A stretch of DNA of 34,142 bases from Pseudoroseomonas ludipueritiae (GTDB taxonomy: Bacteria > Pseudomonadota > Alphaproteobacteria > Acetobacterales > Acetobacteraceae), in assembly GCF_014490445.1 (NCBI RefSeq), contig NZ_JACTUZ010000034.1, positions 1 to 34,142 of the forward strand, read 5' to 3'. Of this stretch, positions 27,028 through 34,142 are shown in pieces (within the stretch, counting starts at the first letter, position 1; every line of letters starts with the position of its first letter). Position numbers and translations under genes: made by a program. The notes under the pieces were generated by a model. It was not told where the DNA came from. It saw nothing but the letters and a program-made list of their open reading frames with translations, and did not search any database.

Positions 27028-27214
27028 GCCAGGTCTTTAAGCCCTCCGCCCCGGCGGGGAAATGCGGGCGCGGATGAATTCGCCGCGCCTGCCGTCCGGT
27101 TCACCCTTTGTTCAAGGAAGGCCCGGCAGGATGCGCGCCGCGGCCCCCTTGCCCTCAAAAGGACGGCAGGCCCCGCGCAACAGCCCCGGCACGCGGGGCC
27201 AGGAGGAGGCCAGA

Positions 27215-27454
27215 ATGTCCCTTGCCGCATCTTCCCCCGCAGGTCGGGAGGCGGCCCTGAGCCTCGCGCTCTGGCCGGAGCCGGAGCCCGAGCCGGACTG
27301 GGTTTCCGAGATCAGCATGGCCCTGCCGCCGCTGCCCGAGTCGCTGCCGCCGGTAACCTTCTCCCTGCCTCCCGGCAGCGGCGATCCCTATGAGCGGCTG
27401 CTGGCGGCGCTGTCCGGCCGGGACGGCAGGGCGGATTCCATCTGGTTCGGCTGA
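27215..27454 (+). CDS. Small hypothetical protein (79 aa), Pro/Trp-rich
   Basis: An ATG preceded by AGGAGGAGG 5 nt upstream begins a 79-aa protein, MSLAASSPAGREAALSLALW, followed by PEPEPEPDW, a Pro/Leu-rich middle (ALPPLPESLPPVTFSLPPGS) and the end DPYERLLAALSGRDGRADSIWFG. There is no signal peptide or membrane helix. The very strong ribosome-binding site and a hairpin 4 nt after the stop make it a plausible real gene, although it has no recognisable domain. It stands alone between divergent and co-directional genes. The in-frame ATG at 27062 is rejected because its extension looks like shadow sequence. Confidence 0.6.
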   Translation: MSLAASSPAGREAALSLALWPEPEPEPDWVSEISMALPPLPESLPPVTFSLPPGSGDPYERLLAALSGRDGRADSIWFG

Positions 27455-27458
27455 CCCG

Positions 27459-27474
27459 CCCCCTTCCAAGGGGG
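27459..27474 (+). terminator. Hairpin after the 79-aa protein gene
   Basis: CCCCCTT-cc-AAGGGGG, a near-perfect palindrome without a T tract, 4 nt after the stop codon. The 2-nt loop means the real pairing would lose a few inner bases. Confidence 0.35.
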
Positions 27475-27512
27475 ACGTGCGGCGGCGCCGTGAATCTGCT
27501 GAGTTGCGCCGC

Positions 27513-28211
27513 ATGTCCTTCTCTCCCCCGCTCCAGCCGGCCCCGGGCCGCCTGCCGCCCGGTCTCCGCGTCTATGCCATTGGCGACGTGCATGGCCGCG
27601 ATGACCTGCTGGCCCGGCTCCATGCCGCCATCGCGGCGGACTGGGCGGCGGCGCCAGCCGCGCGGGCGGCGGTGGTGCATCTGGGCGATTATGTGGACCG
27701 CGGGCCGGACAGCCCTGGCGTGCTGCGCCGCATCGCCGGTCCGCCCCCCATCCCGGGCGCCGAGTCGGTCACGCTGCGCGGCAATCATGAGGCTCTGATG
27801 CTGGATGCCCTGGCCCCCGGTGCCTCGGCCCAGGCGCAGTTCCTGTGGCAGGTCAATGGCGGCCAGGCCACGCTCACCGCCTATCGCGGCCATGTGCCGG
27901 AGCGGGACCGCGAGATCCTGCGCGGCCTCGCCCTGTCCTGGCGCGCGGGCGATTACTTCTTTGTCCATGCCGGCATCGACCCTCGTAAGCCGCTGGAAGC
28001 GCAGGCGGAGGCCGACCTGATCTGGGTGCGCGAGCCCTTTCTCTCCTGGCCCCGGCCGCTCGGCGTGGTGGTGGTGCATGGCCATACGCCGGCGCCCTGG
28101 CCGGAGATCAGGCCCCACCGCATCGGCATCGACACGGGCGCGGTGGGGGGCGGCGCGCTGACCTGCCTTGTGCTGGAGGAAAGCGGTCTGCGCTTTCTTT
28201 CGGCCTCCTGA
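27513..28211 (+). CDS. PPP-type serine/threonine metallophosphatase
   Basis: A 232-aa calcineurin-like phosphatase of the bacterial PPP branch (lambda-phosphatase/PrpA-like). The dimetal site motifs are complete and in order: YAIGDVHGRDDLL, HLGDYVDRGPDS, LRGNHEALML, FVHAGIDP, and the second His in VVHGHTPAP, then GIDTGAVGGG. It should act on phosphoproteins or on small phosphoesters such as diadenosine tetraphosphate. The ATG at 27513 is 18 residues before the fold; the ribosome-binding site is weak. It is co-directional with hldE, 66 bp upstream. Confidence 0.92.
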   Translation: MSFSPPLQPAPGRLPPGLRVYAIGDVHGRDDLLARLHAAIAADWAAAPAARAAVVHLGDYVDRGPDSPGVLRRIAGPPPIPGAESVTLRGNHEALMLDALAPGASAQAQFLWQVNGGQATLTAYRGHVPERDREILRGLALSWRAGDYFFVHAGIDPRKPLEAQAEADLIWVREPFLSWPRPLGVVVVHGHTPAPWPEIRPHRIGIDTGAVGGGALTCLVLEESGLRFLSAS

Positions 28212-28277
28212 AGGCATCTGCGTTACGCCATCCGCATGAGGCTGTCTTGCGCCTCAGGCCGGGGCTGCGCTAGGCCC

Positions 28278-29804
28278 ATGGCAATGCAAGGCCCCTTGCC
28301 CCCCGCGGACCCGGCGAATCCGGTGGATCGCACGCCCAATTCCGTCACCGACACGCCCGGCCCCGATCTGGCCGAGGCGGTGCGGCAGCTCAAGCGTGCC
28401 TCTGTGCTGGTGGTGGGCGATGCCATGCTCGACCGCTACGTCTATGGCCAGATCAAGCGCATCTCGCCCGAGGCCCCGGTGCCGATCCTGGGTGTGGAGC
28501 GCGAGGTGGCCATGCCCGGCGGCGCCGGCAATGTGGTGCGCAACCTGACGGCGCTGGGCGCGGCGGTGGCCTTTCTCTCCGTGGTGGGCGACGACCAGGC
28601 GGGCAGCGACCTGACCGGGCTGATCGGCGGCCAGCCGGGCGTCGAGCCCTGGCTGCTGGTGCAGGGCGGCCGCGCCACCACCACCAAGACACGCTTCATC
28701 GCCAGCGGCCAGCAGGTCATGCGGGCCGACCACGAGATCGCCCGCCCGATCCATGAGCGGCTGGCGGACCGTCTTGTGCGCATCGCCGCCGATACGGTCG
28801 CCGCCACCAGCGTCATGGTGCTGTCGGACTACAACAAGGGCGTGCTGTCCAACGACGTGCCGGCGCGGCTGATCGCCGCCGCCCGCGCCGCTGGCCGCCG
28901 CGTGGTGGTGGACCCCAAGGGGCACGATTATTCCCGCTACGCGGGTGCCGACATCATCACCCCCAACCGGGCCGAGCTTGCCCTGGCCACCGGCCTGCCG
29001 GTGGAGACGGAGGAGGAGATCGTCGCCGCCGCCCGTGCGCTGCGCGAGGCCCATGGCTTCGGCGCCGTGCTGGTGACGCGCAGCGAGGACGGCATGACGC
29101 TGCTGGACGGCGACACGCTGCACCATTTCCCGGCCGAGGCGCCGGAGGTGCATGATGTCTCCGGCGCGGGCGATACCGTGGTGGCGGTGCTGGCGGCGGG
29201 CGTCGCCTCCGGCCTGCCGCTGCCGGTCGCGGCGCGGCTGGCGAATATCGCGGGCGGGCTGGTGGTCGGCAAGGTGGGCACGGCCGTTGCGCGGGAGAAC
29301 GACCTGCTGGAGGCGCTGACGCCCGAGCGCGGCACGCTGCGCAAGGTGATGCGCCGCGCTTCCGCCGCCGAGCAGGTGGAGCGCTGGCGCCAGCGCGGCT
29401 GGCGCGTCGGCTTCACCAATGGCTGCTTCGACCTGCTGCATCCGGGCCATGTGCATCTGCTGGAACAGGCGCGAAGCTGGTGCGACCGGCTGGTGGTCGG
29501 CCTGAACGCCGATTCCTCCGTGAAGCGGCTGAAGGGCCCGAGCCGCCCGATCCAGCAGGAAGCGGCGCGGGCCGCCGTGCTGGCCTCCCTCTCCACCGTC
29601 GACCTGGTCACCATCTTCGAGGAAGACACGCCGGTGGAGCTGATCCGCCTGCTGCGCCCGGATGTGCTGGTGAAGGGCGCCGATTATACCGTGGCCCAGG
29701 TGGTGGGCGGCGAGCTGGTGCAGGAATGGGGCGGCGTGGTGAAGCTGGCGGAGCTGCTGCCGGGCAATTCCACCACCGCCACCGTGGCCCGCATCCGCGG
29801 CTGA
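28278..29804 (+). CDS. hldE: Bifunctional heptose-7-phosphate kinase / heptose-1-phosphate adenylyltransferase
   Basis: HldE makes ADP-heptose for the lipopolysaccharide inner core: the N-terminal ribokinase-type domain phosphorylates D-glycero-D-manno-heptose 7-phosphate at C1 and the C-terminal domain adds AMP. The 508-aa protein shows kinase motifs DAMLDRYVYGQIKRISPEAP, MPGGAGNVVRNL, DPKG and the anion hole DVSGAGDTV. The nucleotidyltransferase follows with GFTNGCFDLLHPGHVHLL (about 378-395; HPGH catalytic) and VVGLNADSSVKRLKGPSRP. The two-domain form is usual. The start is taken as the ATG at 28278, with upstream ATG 28236 and downstream 28284 as alternatives; none has a strong ribosome-binding site. 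A roughly 30-residue low-complexity N-terminus precedes the fold. dgt follows 21 bp later. Confidence 0.95.
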   Translation: MAMQGPLPPADPANPVDRTPNSVTDTPGPDLAEAVRQLKRASVLVVGDAMLDRYVYGQIKRISPEAPVPILGVEREVAMPGGAGNVVRNLTALGAAVAFLSVVGDDQAGSDLTGLIGGQPGVEPWLLVQGGRATTTKTRFIASGQQVMRADHEIARPIHERLADRLVRIAADTVAATSVMVLSDYNKGVLSNDVPARLIAAARAAGRRVVVDPKGHDYSRYAGADIITPNRAELALATGLPVETEEEIVAAARALREAHGFGAVLVTRSEDGMTLLDGDTLHHFPAEAPEVHDVSGAGDTVVAVLAAGVASGLPLPVAARLANIAGGLVVGKVGTAVARENDLLEALTPERGTLRKVMRRASAAEQVERWRQRGWRVGFTNGCFDLLHPGHVHLLEQARSWCDRLVVGLNADSSVKRLKGPSRPIQQEAARAAVLASLSTVDLVTIFEEDTPVELIRLLRPDVLVKGADYTVAQVVGGELVQEWGGVVKLAELLPGNSTTATVARIRG

Positions 29805-29825
29805 GGCAGGACGGCACCGGGTGCC

Positions 29826-31145
29826 ATGAACTGGCGCGACCTGTTCAACACCGGGCGCTTCCCGGACCGGCCGGCGCGGGACGACCCCGCGCGCAACCCC
29901 TTCCAGATCGACCAGGACCGCATCGTCTTCTCCCGCCCCTTCCGGCGGCTGCAGCAGAAGACGCAGGTGCATACCATGATCGGCAACGCCCATGTGCGGA
30001 ACCGGCTGGTGCATACGCTGGAAGTGGCCTCCATCGGCCGCTCCATCGGCTTCGGCGTCGGCGCGGCGCTGCGGCAGGATCTCGCCGCCGCCGGGCGCAC
30101 GCCGGACGACCTGGGCTACCTCGTGCAGGCGGTCTGCCTGGCGCATGACATCGGCAACCCGCCCTTCGGCCATGCCGGGGAAGAGGTGATCGCCCATTTC
30201 ATGCAGGACTGGCTGGCCGGACCCGGCGCGAAAAGCGGCCTGGAGCTGGATGCCGACCTCGGCTTCTTCGACGGCAATGCCCAGGGCTTCCGCATCCTCA
30301 CCCGCTCGGACGGCTACCGGGAGCGCGGCGGGCTGCGGCTGACCTTCGCCAGCCTTGGCGCCTTCATCAAATATCCCTGGTCCGCTTCCGACCCTCGTGC
30401 CGCGCGGCGCGGCATGCCGGGGGTGAAGTTCAACCATTTCGCCACCGAGGCCGAAGCCTTCGGCACCGTGCTGCGGGAATGCGGCATGGCCGGCCCCCTG
30501 CCCCGCCACCCGGCTGTCTGGCTGATGGAAGCGGCGGACGACATCACCTACGGCCTCGCCGATATGGAAGACGCGGTGGAGCTGGAGATCGTGCCCTTCC
30601 GCACCTATCGCGACCTGGTCATGCCGCTGACCGACATCACCGAGGCGCGGCTGGCCGAGGAAGAGGGCATCCCGCAGAAGATCGCGCTGCTGCGCTCGGC
30701 GGCGGCGGGGCGCCTAATCGTCGCCGCCGTCGAGGCCTTCTGCCAGCGGCAGGCGGATTTCCTGGCCGGCCAGCCGCTGCGCGGTGCCAAGGGCCTGACA
30801 GACCTCCTGCCGCCGGAACTGGCGGAGCCTTTCCGGGCCCTGGCCCAGGCCAATAGCGACACGCTCTACATGCATCCGCGCAAGGTGCAGTTCGAAATCG
30901 GCGCGCGGGACGTGCTGGAAAAGACGCTGGGCGTTTTCCTGGAAGCCAGCCTCGCCTTCGTGCAGGCGGGCGGCAGCGAGGAACGCCTGCCGCTGCGCGC
31001 GCAGCAGGCGCTGGTGCTGATGCAGGACTACCGCCCCCGTCCCGGCTTCTCCGCCAGCGAGACGCTGCGCTGCGCCATCGACTTCGTGGCGGGCATGACG
31101 GACGACTATGCCGCCAATCTGGCGGCGCGGCTGCGCGGCCTTTAG
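29826..31145 (+). CDS. dgt: Deoxyguanosinetriphosphate triphosphohydrolase-like protein
   Basis: An HD-domain dNTP triphosphohydrolase that releases triphosphate from deoxynucleotides and helps control dNTP pools. It has 439 aa. The opening RNPFQIDQDRIVFSRPFRRLQQKTQV is the family signature. The HD metal site is NRLVHTLEVAS (His63) and CLAHDIGNPPFGH (His107-Asp108), followed by EGNAQ-type FDGNAQGFRIL and MEAADDITYGLADMEDA with the last metal Asp. The N-terminus is MNWRDLFNTGRF and the ATG directly follows hldE. The dNTPase name covers several substrate specificities. The stop codon overlaps that of a convergent lipoprotein gene by 4 bp. Confidence 0.94.
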   Translation: MNWRDLFNTGRFPDRPARDDPARNPFQIDQDRIVFSRPFRRLQQKTQVHTMIGNAHVRNRLVHTLEVASIGRSIGFGVGAALRQDLAAAGRTPDDLGYLVQAVCLAHDIGNPPFGHAGEEVIAHFMQDWLAGPGAKSGLELDADLGFFDGNAQGFRILTRSDGYRERGGLRLTFASLGAFIKYPWSASDPRAARRGMPGVKFNHFATEAEAFGTVLRECGMAGPLPRHPAVWLMEAADDITYGLADMEDAVELEIVPFRTYRDLVMPLTDITEARLAEEEGIPQKIALLRSAAAGRLIVAAVEAFCQRQADFLAGQPLRGAKGLTDLLPPELAEPFRALAQANSDTLYMHPRKVQFEIGARDVLEKTLGVFLEASLAFVQAGGSEERLPLRAQQALVLMQDYRPRPGFSASETLRCAIDFVAGMTDDYAANLAARLRGL

Positions 31146-31597
31146 CGCCCCACCGGCTCCATGCTCACCGCCGGCGCCGGGACGGGCGCGCGGGCTGGCA
31201 CCGGCTGGCGCAGGCAGCCGCGCACGATGGGGGCGCAGACGCCGTTCTCGCCGCCCCGGTCGTCATTGTCGCCGGTATAGTTCAACCCGATCACGCGCCC
31301 CTCCGCCACGCGGAACAGCGCGTGGCAATAGCTGCCGCTGCCGGCCAGGTTGAAGCCGCCCACCAGCGGCAGCGTGACATTCACCCCGCCGATATTGCCG
31401 TTCTTCTGCTCGTAGGACAGCAGCTCCGTCCCGTCCTCCAGTTGCTTGGTGCGGGTCGGGATGCCGGCGCAGGCCTGGAGGTCGTCGGTCCGCATCCCCA
31501 CCAGCTTCTGCTGCGCTTCCTCGGCGACGCGGGAACCGGCGGTGCCGCAGGCGGTGAGGGCCAGGAACAGGAACGGAGTCAGGCAGGCAAAACGCAT
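31142..31597 (-). CDS. Small BamE-like lipoprotein
   Basis: A 151-aa exported protein. The signal peptide MRFACLTPFLFLALTACGTA ends in a lipobox LTAC. The mature part VGMRTDDLQACAGIPTRTKQLEDGTELLSYEQ resembles the BamE/SmpA pattern (GM...dl....G.P......dG.e...Y), with an unusual Cys in the helix. Three further Cys residues (YCHALF, GVCAPIVRGC) suggest disulfides. The C-terminus is Pro/Ala-rich. AAGGAGAG lies 5 nt before the ATG at 31597. The similarity to BamE is weak and by eye only. A small outer-membrane assembly or envelope lipoprotein is the most likely reading. Confidence 0.72.
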   Translation of the reverse strand: MRFACLTPFLFLALTACGTAGSRVAEEAQQKLVGMRTDDLQACAGIPTRTKQLEDGTELLSYEQKNGNIGGVNVTLPLVGGFNLAGSGSYCHALFRVAEGRVIGLNYTGDNDDRGGENGVCAPIVRGCLRQPVPARAPVPAPAVSMEPVGR

Positions 31598-31897
31598 CGT
31601 CTCTCCTTCGGCGAAAGGGCTCGCAGGCGGCAGGTGGGGCCTTGGGTGTCCCGGTTGAACCCCGGCGCGCGATCCTGCTTGACGCCGGGGCGGCGGAGGT
31701 TCATCAGCCCCGGCATGCGGCAAGGGCAGGCTCCCGCCTGCCGGCGCCGCTTTCCAGGAACCCCAAGCATCATGCCAAGCGACAGTCCAGGCGACAGTTA
31801 CAGTCGATTGTCCAAGCCGCTCGCGGCCGTCGCGGACTGATCCGGCAGGGTCGGCTCACCGCGCGCCGCGCCAGCGGCGGGACGCAACAGGTGAGCC
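31598..31897. other. 300-bp intergenic region upstream of mgtE
   Basis: It lies between the divergent lipoprotein and mgtE genes. A TTGACG -35-like sequence is at 31679-31684 on the + strand, but the hexamer 17 bp further on (CATCAG) is poor. Two direct copies of GCGACAGT (31779-31786 and 31791-31798) are followed by ACAGTCG, which could form a small hairpin. A 22-codon frame from 31772 is too short and lacks a ribosome-binding site. I do not see an M-box-type magnesium riboswitch. Confidence 0.35.
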
Positions 31898-33265
31898 ATG
31901 CACGACCTCATCACCCCCGCCGCGCCCGGGCCCGGCGGCGACACTTATTCCCTGGCCACACTGCATGTGGCCGACCTGGTGGAATACCTCAACGACCTGC
32001 CGGAAGCGGTGGCGGCGGAAACGCTGGCGCGGCTGCCGCTGGAGCGCGCCACCGAGGTTTTCGACCGGCCCGAGCTGAACCGCAGCGGCGAGCTGTTGCA
32101 GGCCCTGCCCGCGGCCCTCAGCGCCAGTATCCTCATCGAGATGTCGGCCGACCGCGCCGCCGATGTGCTGCGGCTGCTGGACCGCGCCTCGCAGGCCCGG
32201 CTGCTGGCGCCGCTGGAGCCGGAGCCCGCCGGCACGCTGCGCCGCCTGCTCTCCTACCCCGAGCACAGCGCCGGCAGCCTGATGACCACCGAGCTGGTTT
32301 CCCTTCCCGCCACCGCCACGGTGGCCGAGGCGCTGCGCCATATCCGCGAGGTCGAGCGGACGCGGGAGACGGTTTATGCCATCTACCTGCTGGACCCGCG
32401 CACGCGGGTGCTGCTGCGCACCATCTCGCTCCGCCGCCTGATCACCGGGGAGCCGGAGCAGAAGGTCATGGACCTCGCCCTGGCGCGGGAGCCGGTGACG
32501 GTGACGCCCGAGACCGACCGGCGCGAGGTGGCGCGGCTCTTCGCCCGGCACGATCTGCTGGCGGTGCCGGTGGTGGATGCGCGCCGGCAGGTGCTGGGCA
32601 TCGTCACCGTGGACGACGTGATCGACGCCATGGTGGAACAGGGCACCGAGGAAGCGCACCGCTTCGGCGGGCTGGAGGCGGTGGACAAGCCCTACCTGCG
32701 CCTGGGCTTCGGGCAGATGCTGCGCTCCCGCGCCGGCTGGCTCTGCGTGCTGTTCCTGGGGGAGATGCTGACGGCCAGCGCCATGCAGCATTTCGAGGCG
32801 GAGCTGGAGAAGGCCATCGTCCTCACGCTCTTCATTCCGCTCATCATGTCCTCGGGCGGCAATTCGGGCTCCCAGGCCACCTCGCTCATTATCCGCGCCC
32901 TGGCGCTGGGGCAGGTGCGGCTGCGGGACTGGTGGCGCGTGGCGATGCGGGAGGTACCGACCGGGCTGGCGCTGGGGGGTATCCTGGGGCTGCTCGGCAT
33001 CGGGCGCATCGCGCTCTGGCAGCAGCTTGGCATCTACGACTATGGCGAGCACTGGGCGCTGGTGGCGCTGACGGTGGGGCTGGGGCTGCTGGGCATCGTG
33101 CTCTTCGGCTCGCTCACCGGTTCCATGCTGCCCTTCGCGCTGCAAAGGCTGGGCTTCGACCCCGCCAGCGCCTCCGCCCCCTTTGTCGCCACGCTGGTCG
33201 ATGTGACGGGGCTGGTGATCTATTTCAGCGTGGCGCTGATGGTGTTGCGGGGAACACTGCTCTAG
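31898..33265 (+). CDS. mgtE: Magnesium transporter MgtE
   Basis: MgtE is a dimeric Mg2+ channel of the inner membrane, gated by its own cytosolic Mg2+-sensing domains. It has 455 aa. The N-terminal helical domain (about 1-140, with LVEYLNDLPEAVAAETLARLP) is followed by two CBS domains (about 140-255; DLLAVPVVDARRQVLGIVTVDDVIDAMV) and a membrane domain with five helices from about 275. The pore signature SSGGNSGSQATSLIIRALALGQ-like segment (about residues 318-340) is exact for the family. AGGTGA lies 4 nt before the ATG. The family is self-regulated by Mg2+ binding. The gene is followed, 72 bp on, by a metal ATPase. Confidence 0.96.
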   Translation: MHDLITPAAPGPGGDTYSLATLHVADLVEYLNDLPEAVAAETLARLPLERATEVFDRPELNRSGELLQALPAALSASILIEMSADRAADVLRLLDRASQARLLAPLEPEPAGTLRRLLSYPEHSAGSLMTTELVSLPATATVAEALRHIREVERTRETVYAIYLLDPRTRVLLRTISLRRLITGEPEQKVMDLALAREPVTVTPETDRREVARLFARHDLLAVPVVDARRQVLGIVTVDDVIDAMVEQGTEEAHRFGGLEAVDKPYLRLGFGQMLRSRAGWLCVLFLGEMLTASAMQHFEAELEKAIVLTLFIPLIMSSGGNSGSQATSLIIRALALGQVRLRDWWRVAMREVPTGLALGGILGLLGIGRIALWQQLGIYDYGEHWALVALTVGLGLLGIVLFGSLTGSMLPFALQRLGFDPASASAPFVATLVDVTGLVIYFSVALMVLRGTLL

Positions 33266-33337
33266 CCGGCGCCCCGCCATCACGTTCCGGGTCCAGTTTG
33301 TGCCATGCTGGAACGGAGCGATCCGGAGATGCCGACG

Positions 33338-34142
33338 ATGCGCCGCTACCTCCTTCTTGGCTGGGTGATCGCGGGGCTGGCCATGGGCGGCGTGCTGGCC
33401 CTGATGGGCGGCCACCGCACAGCGGCCTGGGTCTGGTCGGCGGCCGCCGCCCCGGTGGCGCTGCATGTCGGCCTCAACCTCCTGCGCTCACTGACGGGCG
33501 GCCGGCTGGGCGTCGACGTGATCGCCTTCGCCGCCATTCTGGGCGCCGTGGCCCTGGGCGAGGCGGCGGCGGCGGCCGTTATCGCCCTGATGGTATCGGG
33601 CGGGGAGGCGCTGGAAGCCTGGGCGGAAGGCCGCGCCACACGGGCCTTGACCGACCTGATGGCACGCGCCCCGCGCCGCGCCGCGCGCCTCAGCGGCGAT
33701 GCGGTCGAGGAGATCGATGTCTCCGCCATCCGCCCTGGCGACCTGCTGCTGATCCGGCCGGGCGATACCCTGCCCGCCGACGGCCTGCTGGTGGATGCCG
33801 TGGCCATCCTGAACGAGAGCATGCTGACCGGCGAGCCCCTGCCCGTGGAGATCCGCCAGGGCGGCCGGCTCCGCAGTGGCGGGGTCAACGCGGGCGGCGC
33901 CTTCAGGCTGCGGGCCGAGCGGGAGGCGGCGGCCAGTTCCTACGCCGCCATCCTGCGCCTCACCGAGGAAGCGGCGGCCGCGCGCGCGCCGCTCACCCGG
34001 CTGGCGGACCAATGGGCCCTGGGCTTCGTGGCCTTCACCGCCGCGCTGTCCTCCGCGGCCTGGGCCCTGACCGGCGACCCGGTGCGGGCGCTCGCGGTGC
34101 TGGTGGTGGCCACCCCCTGCCCGCTGATCCTGGCCGCCCCCG
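33338..34142 (+). CDS. Heavy-metal-translocating P1B-type ATPase (N-terminal part; cut by window end)
   Basis: The first 268 residues of a P-type ATPase that pumps metal ions across the inner membrane. There is no N-terminal HMA metal-binding domain. Four hydrophobic helices are visible (about 5-23, 28-50, 58-72, 75-88), then the actuator domain with GDLLLIRPGDTLPADG (134-149) and TGEP (164-167), two further helices, and the membrane metal-site motif ATPCPLILA (258-266). The TPC form replaces the commoner CPC or SPC, so the metal may not be Cu or Zn. The ATG at 33338 has GGAG 9 nt upstream and is preferred over in-frame ATGs at 33305 and 33329. Catalytic DKTGT and C-terminal domains lie outside the window. 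Confidence 0.9.
   Translation, partial: MRRYLLLGWVIAGLAMGGVLALMGGHRTAAWVWSAAAAPVALHVGLNLLRSLTGGRLGVDVIAFAAILGAVALGEAAAAAVIALMVSGGEALEAWAEGRATRALTDLMARAPRRAARLSGDAVEEIDVSAIRPGDLLLIRPGDTLPADGLLVDAVAILNESMLTGEPLPVEIRQGGRLRSGGVNAGGAFRLRAEREAAASSYAAILRLTEEAAAARAPLTRLADQWALGFVAFTAALSSAAWALTGDPVRALAVLVVATPCPLILAAP

Noticed and set aside
28254-30509. 751-aa minus-strand frame
   Set aside because: Antisense across hldE and dgt, both with intact catalytic motifs on the plus strand.
31772-31840. 22-codon frame upstream of mgtE as a leader peptide
   Set aside because: No ribosome-binding site and too short to support by sequence alone.
31598-31897. Magnesium riboswitch upstream of mgtE
   Set aside because: No recognisable M-box or mgtA-type leader; only short direct repeats are visible.

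Overview
This is high-GC (clearly above 65%) bacterial chromosome with tightly packed housekeeping genes. I read it as an alphaproteobacterium, most likely Acetobacteraceae (Roseomonas-like). The evidence is the alphaproteobacterial RNase E with a large insertion in its S1 domain, the secA / parvulin / argJ block, a fused shikimate kinase–dehydroquinate synthase (AroKB), the bolA / J-protein / cobS / cobT block, and a PEP-CTERM protein. The genus is inference. I saw no IS element, prophage, CRISPR array, rRNA or tRNA. Almost every long overlapping frame is an antisense shadow of a real gene.

Layout. 1-2231 (-): rne, running off the left edge, with a 696-bp upstream region. 2928-3725 (+): N-acetylmuramoyl-L-alanine amidase, convergent with secA (3764-6505, -) across a shared hairpin. 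6768-9015 (+): periplasmic parvulin and argJ. 9254-11376 (-): a 48-aa membrane protein, xerD and accA. 11428-13179 (+): aroKB, convergent with an alpha/beta-hydrolase-like TPR protein that is coupled to bolA (13225-15245, -). 15342-19872 (+): J-domain protein, cobS, cobT and a phytase-like lipoprotein. 19917-23478 (-): a degenerate histidine-kinase-like protein, rpmB, an 88-aa protein and an Atm1-type ABC exporter. 23604-25447 (+): a DUF4743/Nudix hydrolase and a PEP-CTERM protein. 25516-27027 (-): a SYLF-domain lipoprotein and a histidine phosphatase. 27215-31145 (+): a 79-aa protein, a PPP-type phosphatase, hldE and dgt. 31142-31597 (-): a BamE-like lipoprotein. 31898 to the right edge (+): mgtE and a P1B-type metal ATPase, which runs off the edge.

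How the genes work together. Most are core functions: RNA decay (rne), secretion and envelope folding (secA, parvulin, amidase), arginine and aromatic biosynthesis (argJ, aroKB), fatty-acid initiation (accA), chromosome dimer resolution (xerD), aerobic cobalt insertion for cobalamin (cobS, cobT), Fe-S/thiol export (Atm1, with bolA possibly linked), LPS heptose (hldE), dNTP control (dgt), and Mg2+ and heavy-metal transport.

The part that stands out is the AT-rich 308-bp leader of the PEP-CTERM gene (24474-24781). It carries a near-consensus sigma-54 -24/-12 element, an exact IHF-consensus match 16 bp upstream of it, a perfect 14-bp palindrome at the predicted transcription start, and a 13-bp palindrome far upstream. 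Together these look like an enhancer-dependent control region for one exosortase substrate. Other points worth a second look are a histidine-kinase relative lacking the phospho-acceptor His and the N-box Asn, the long rne leader, a possible leaderless J-protein mRNA, and several small proteins of unknown function.
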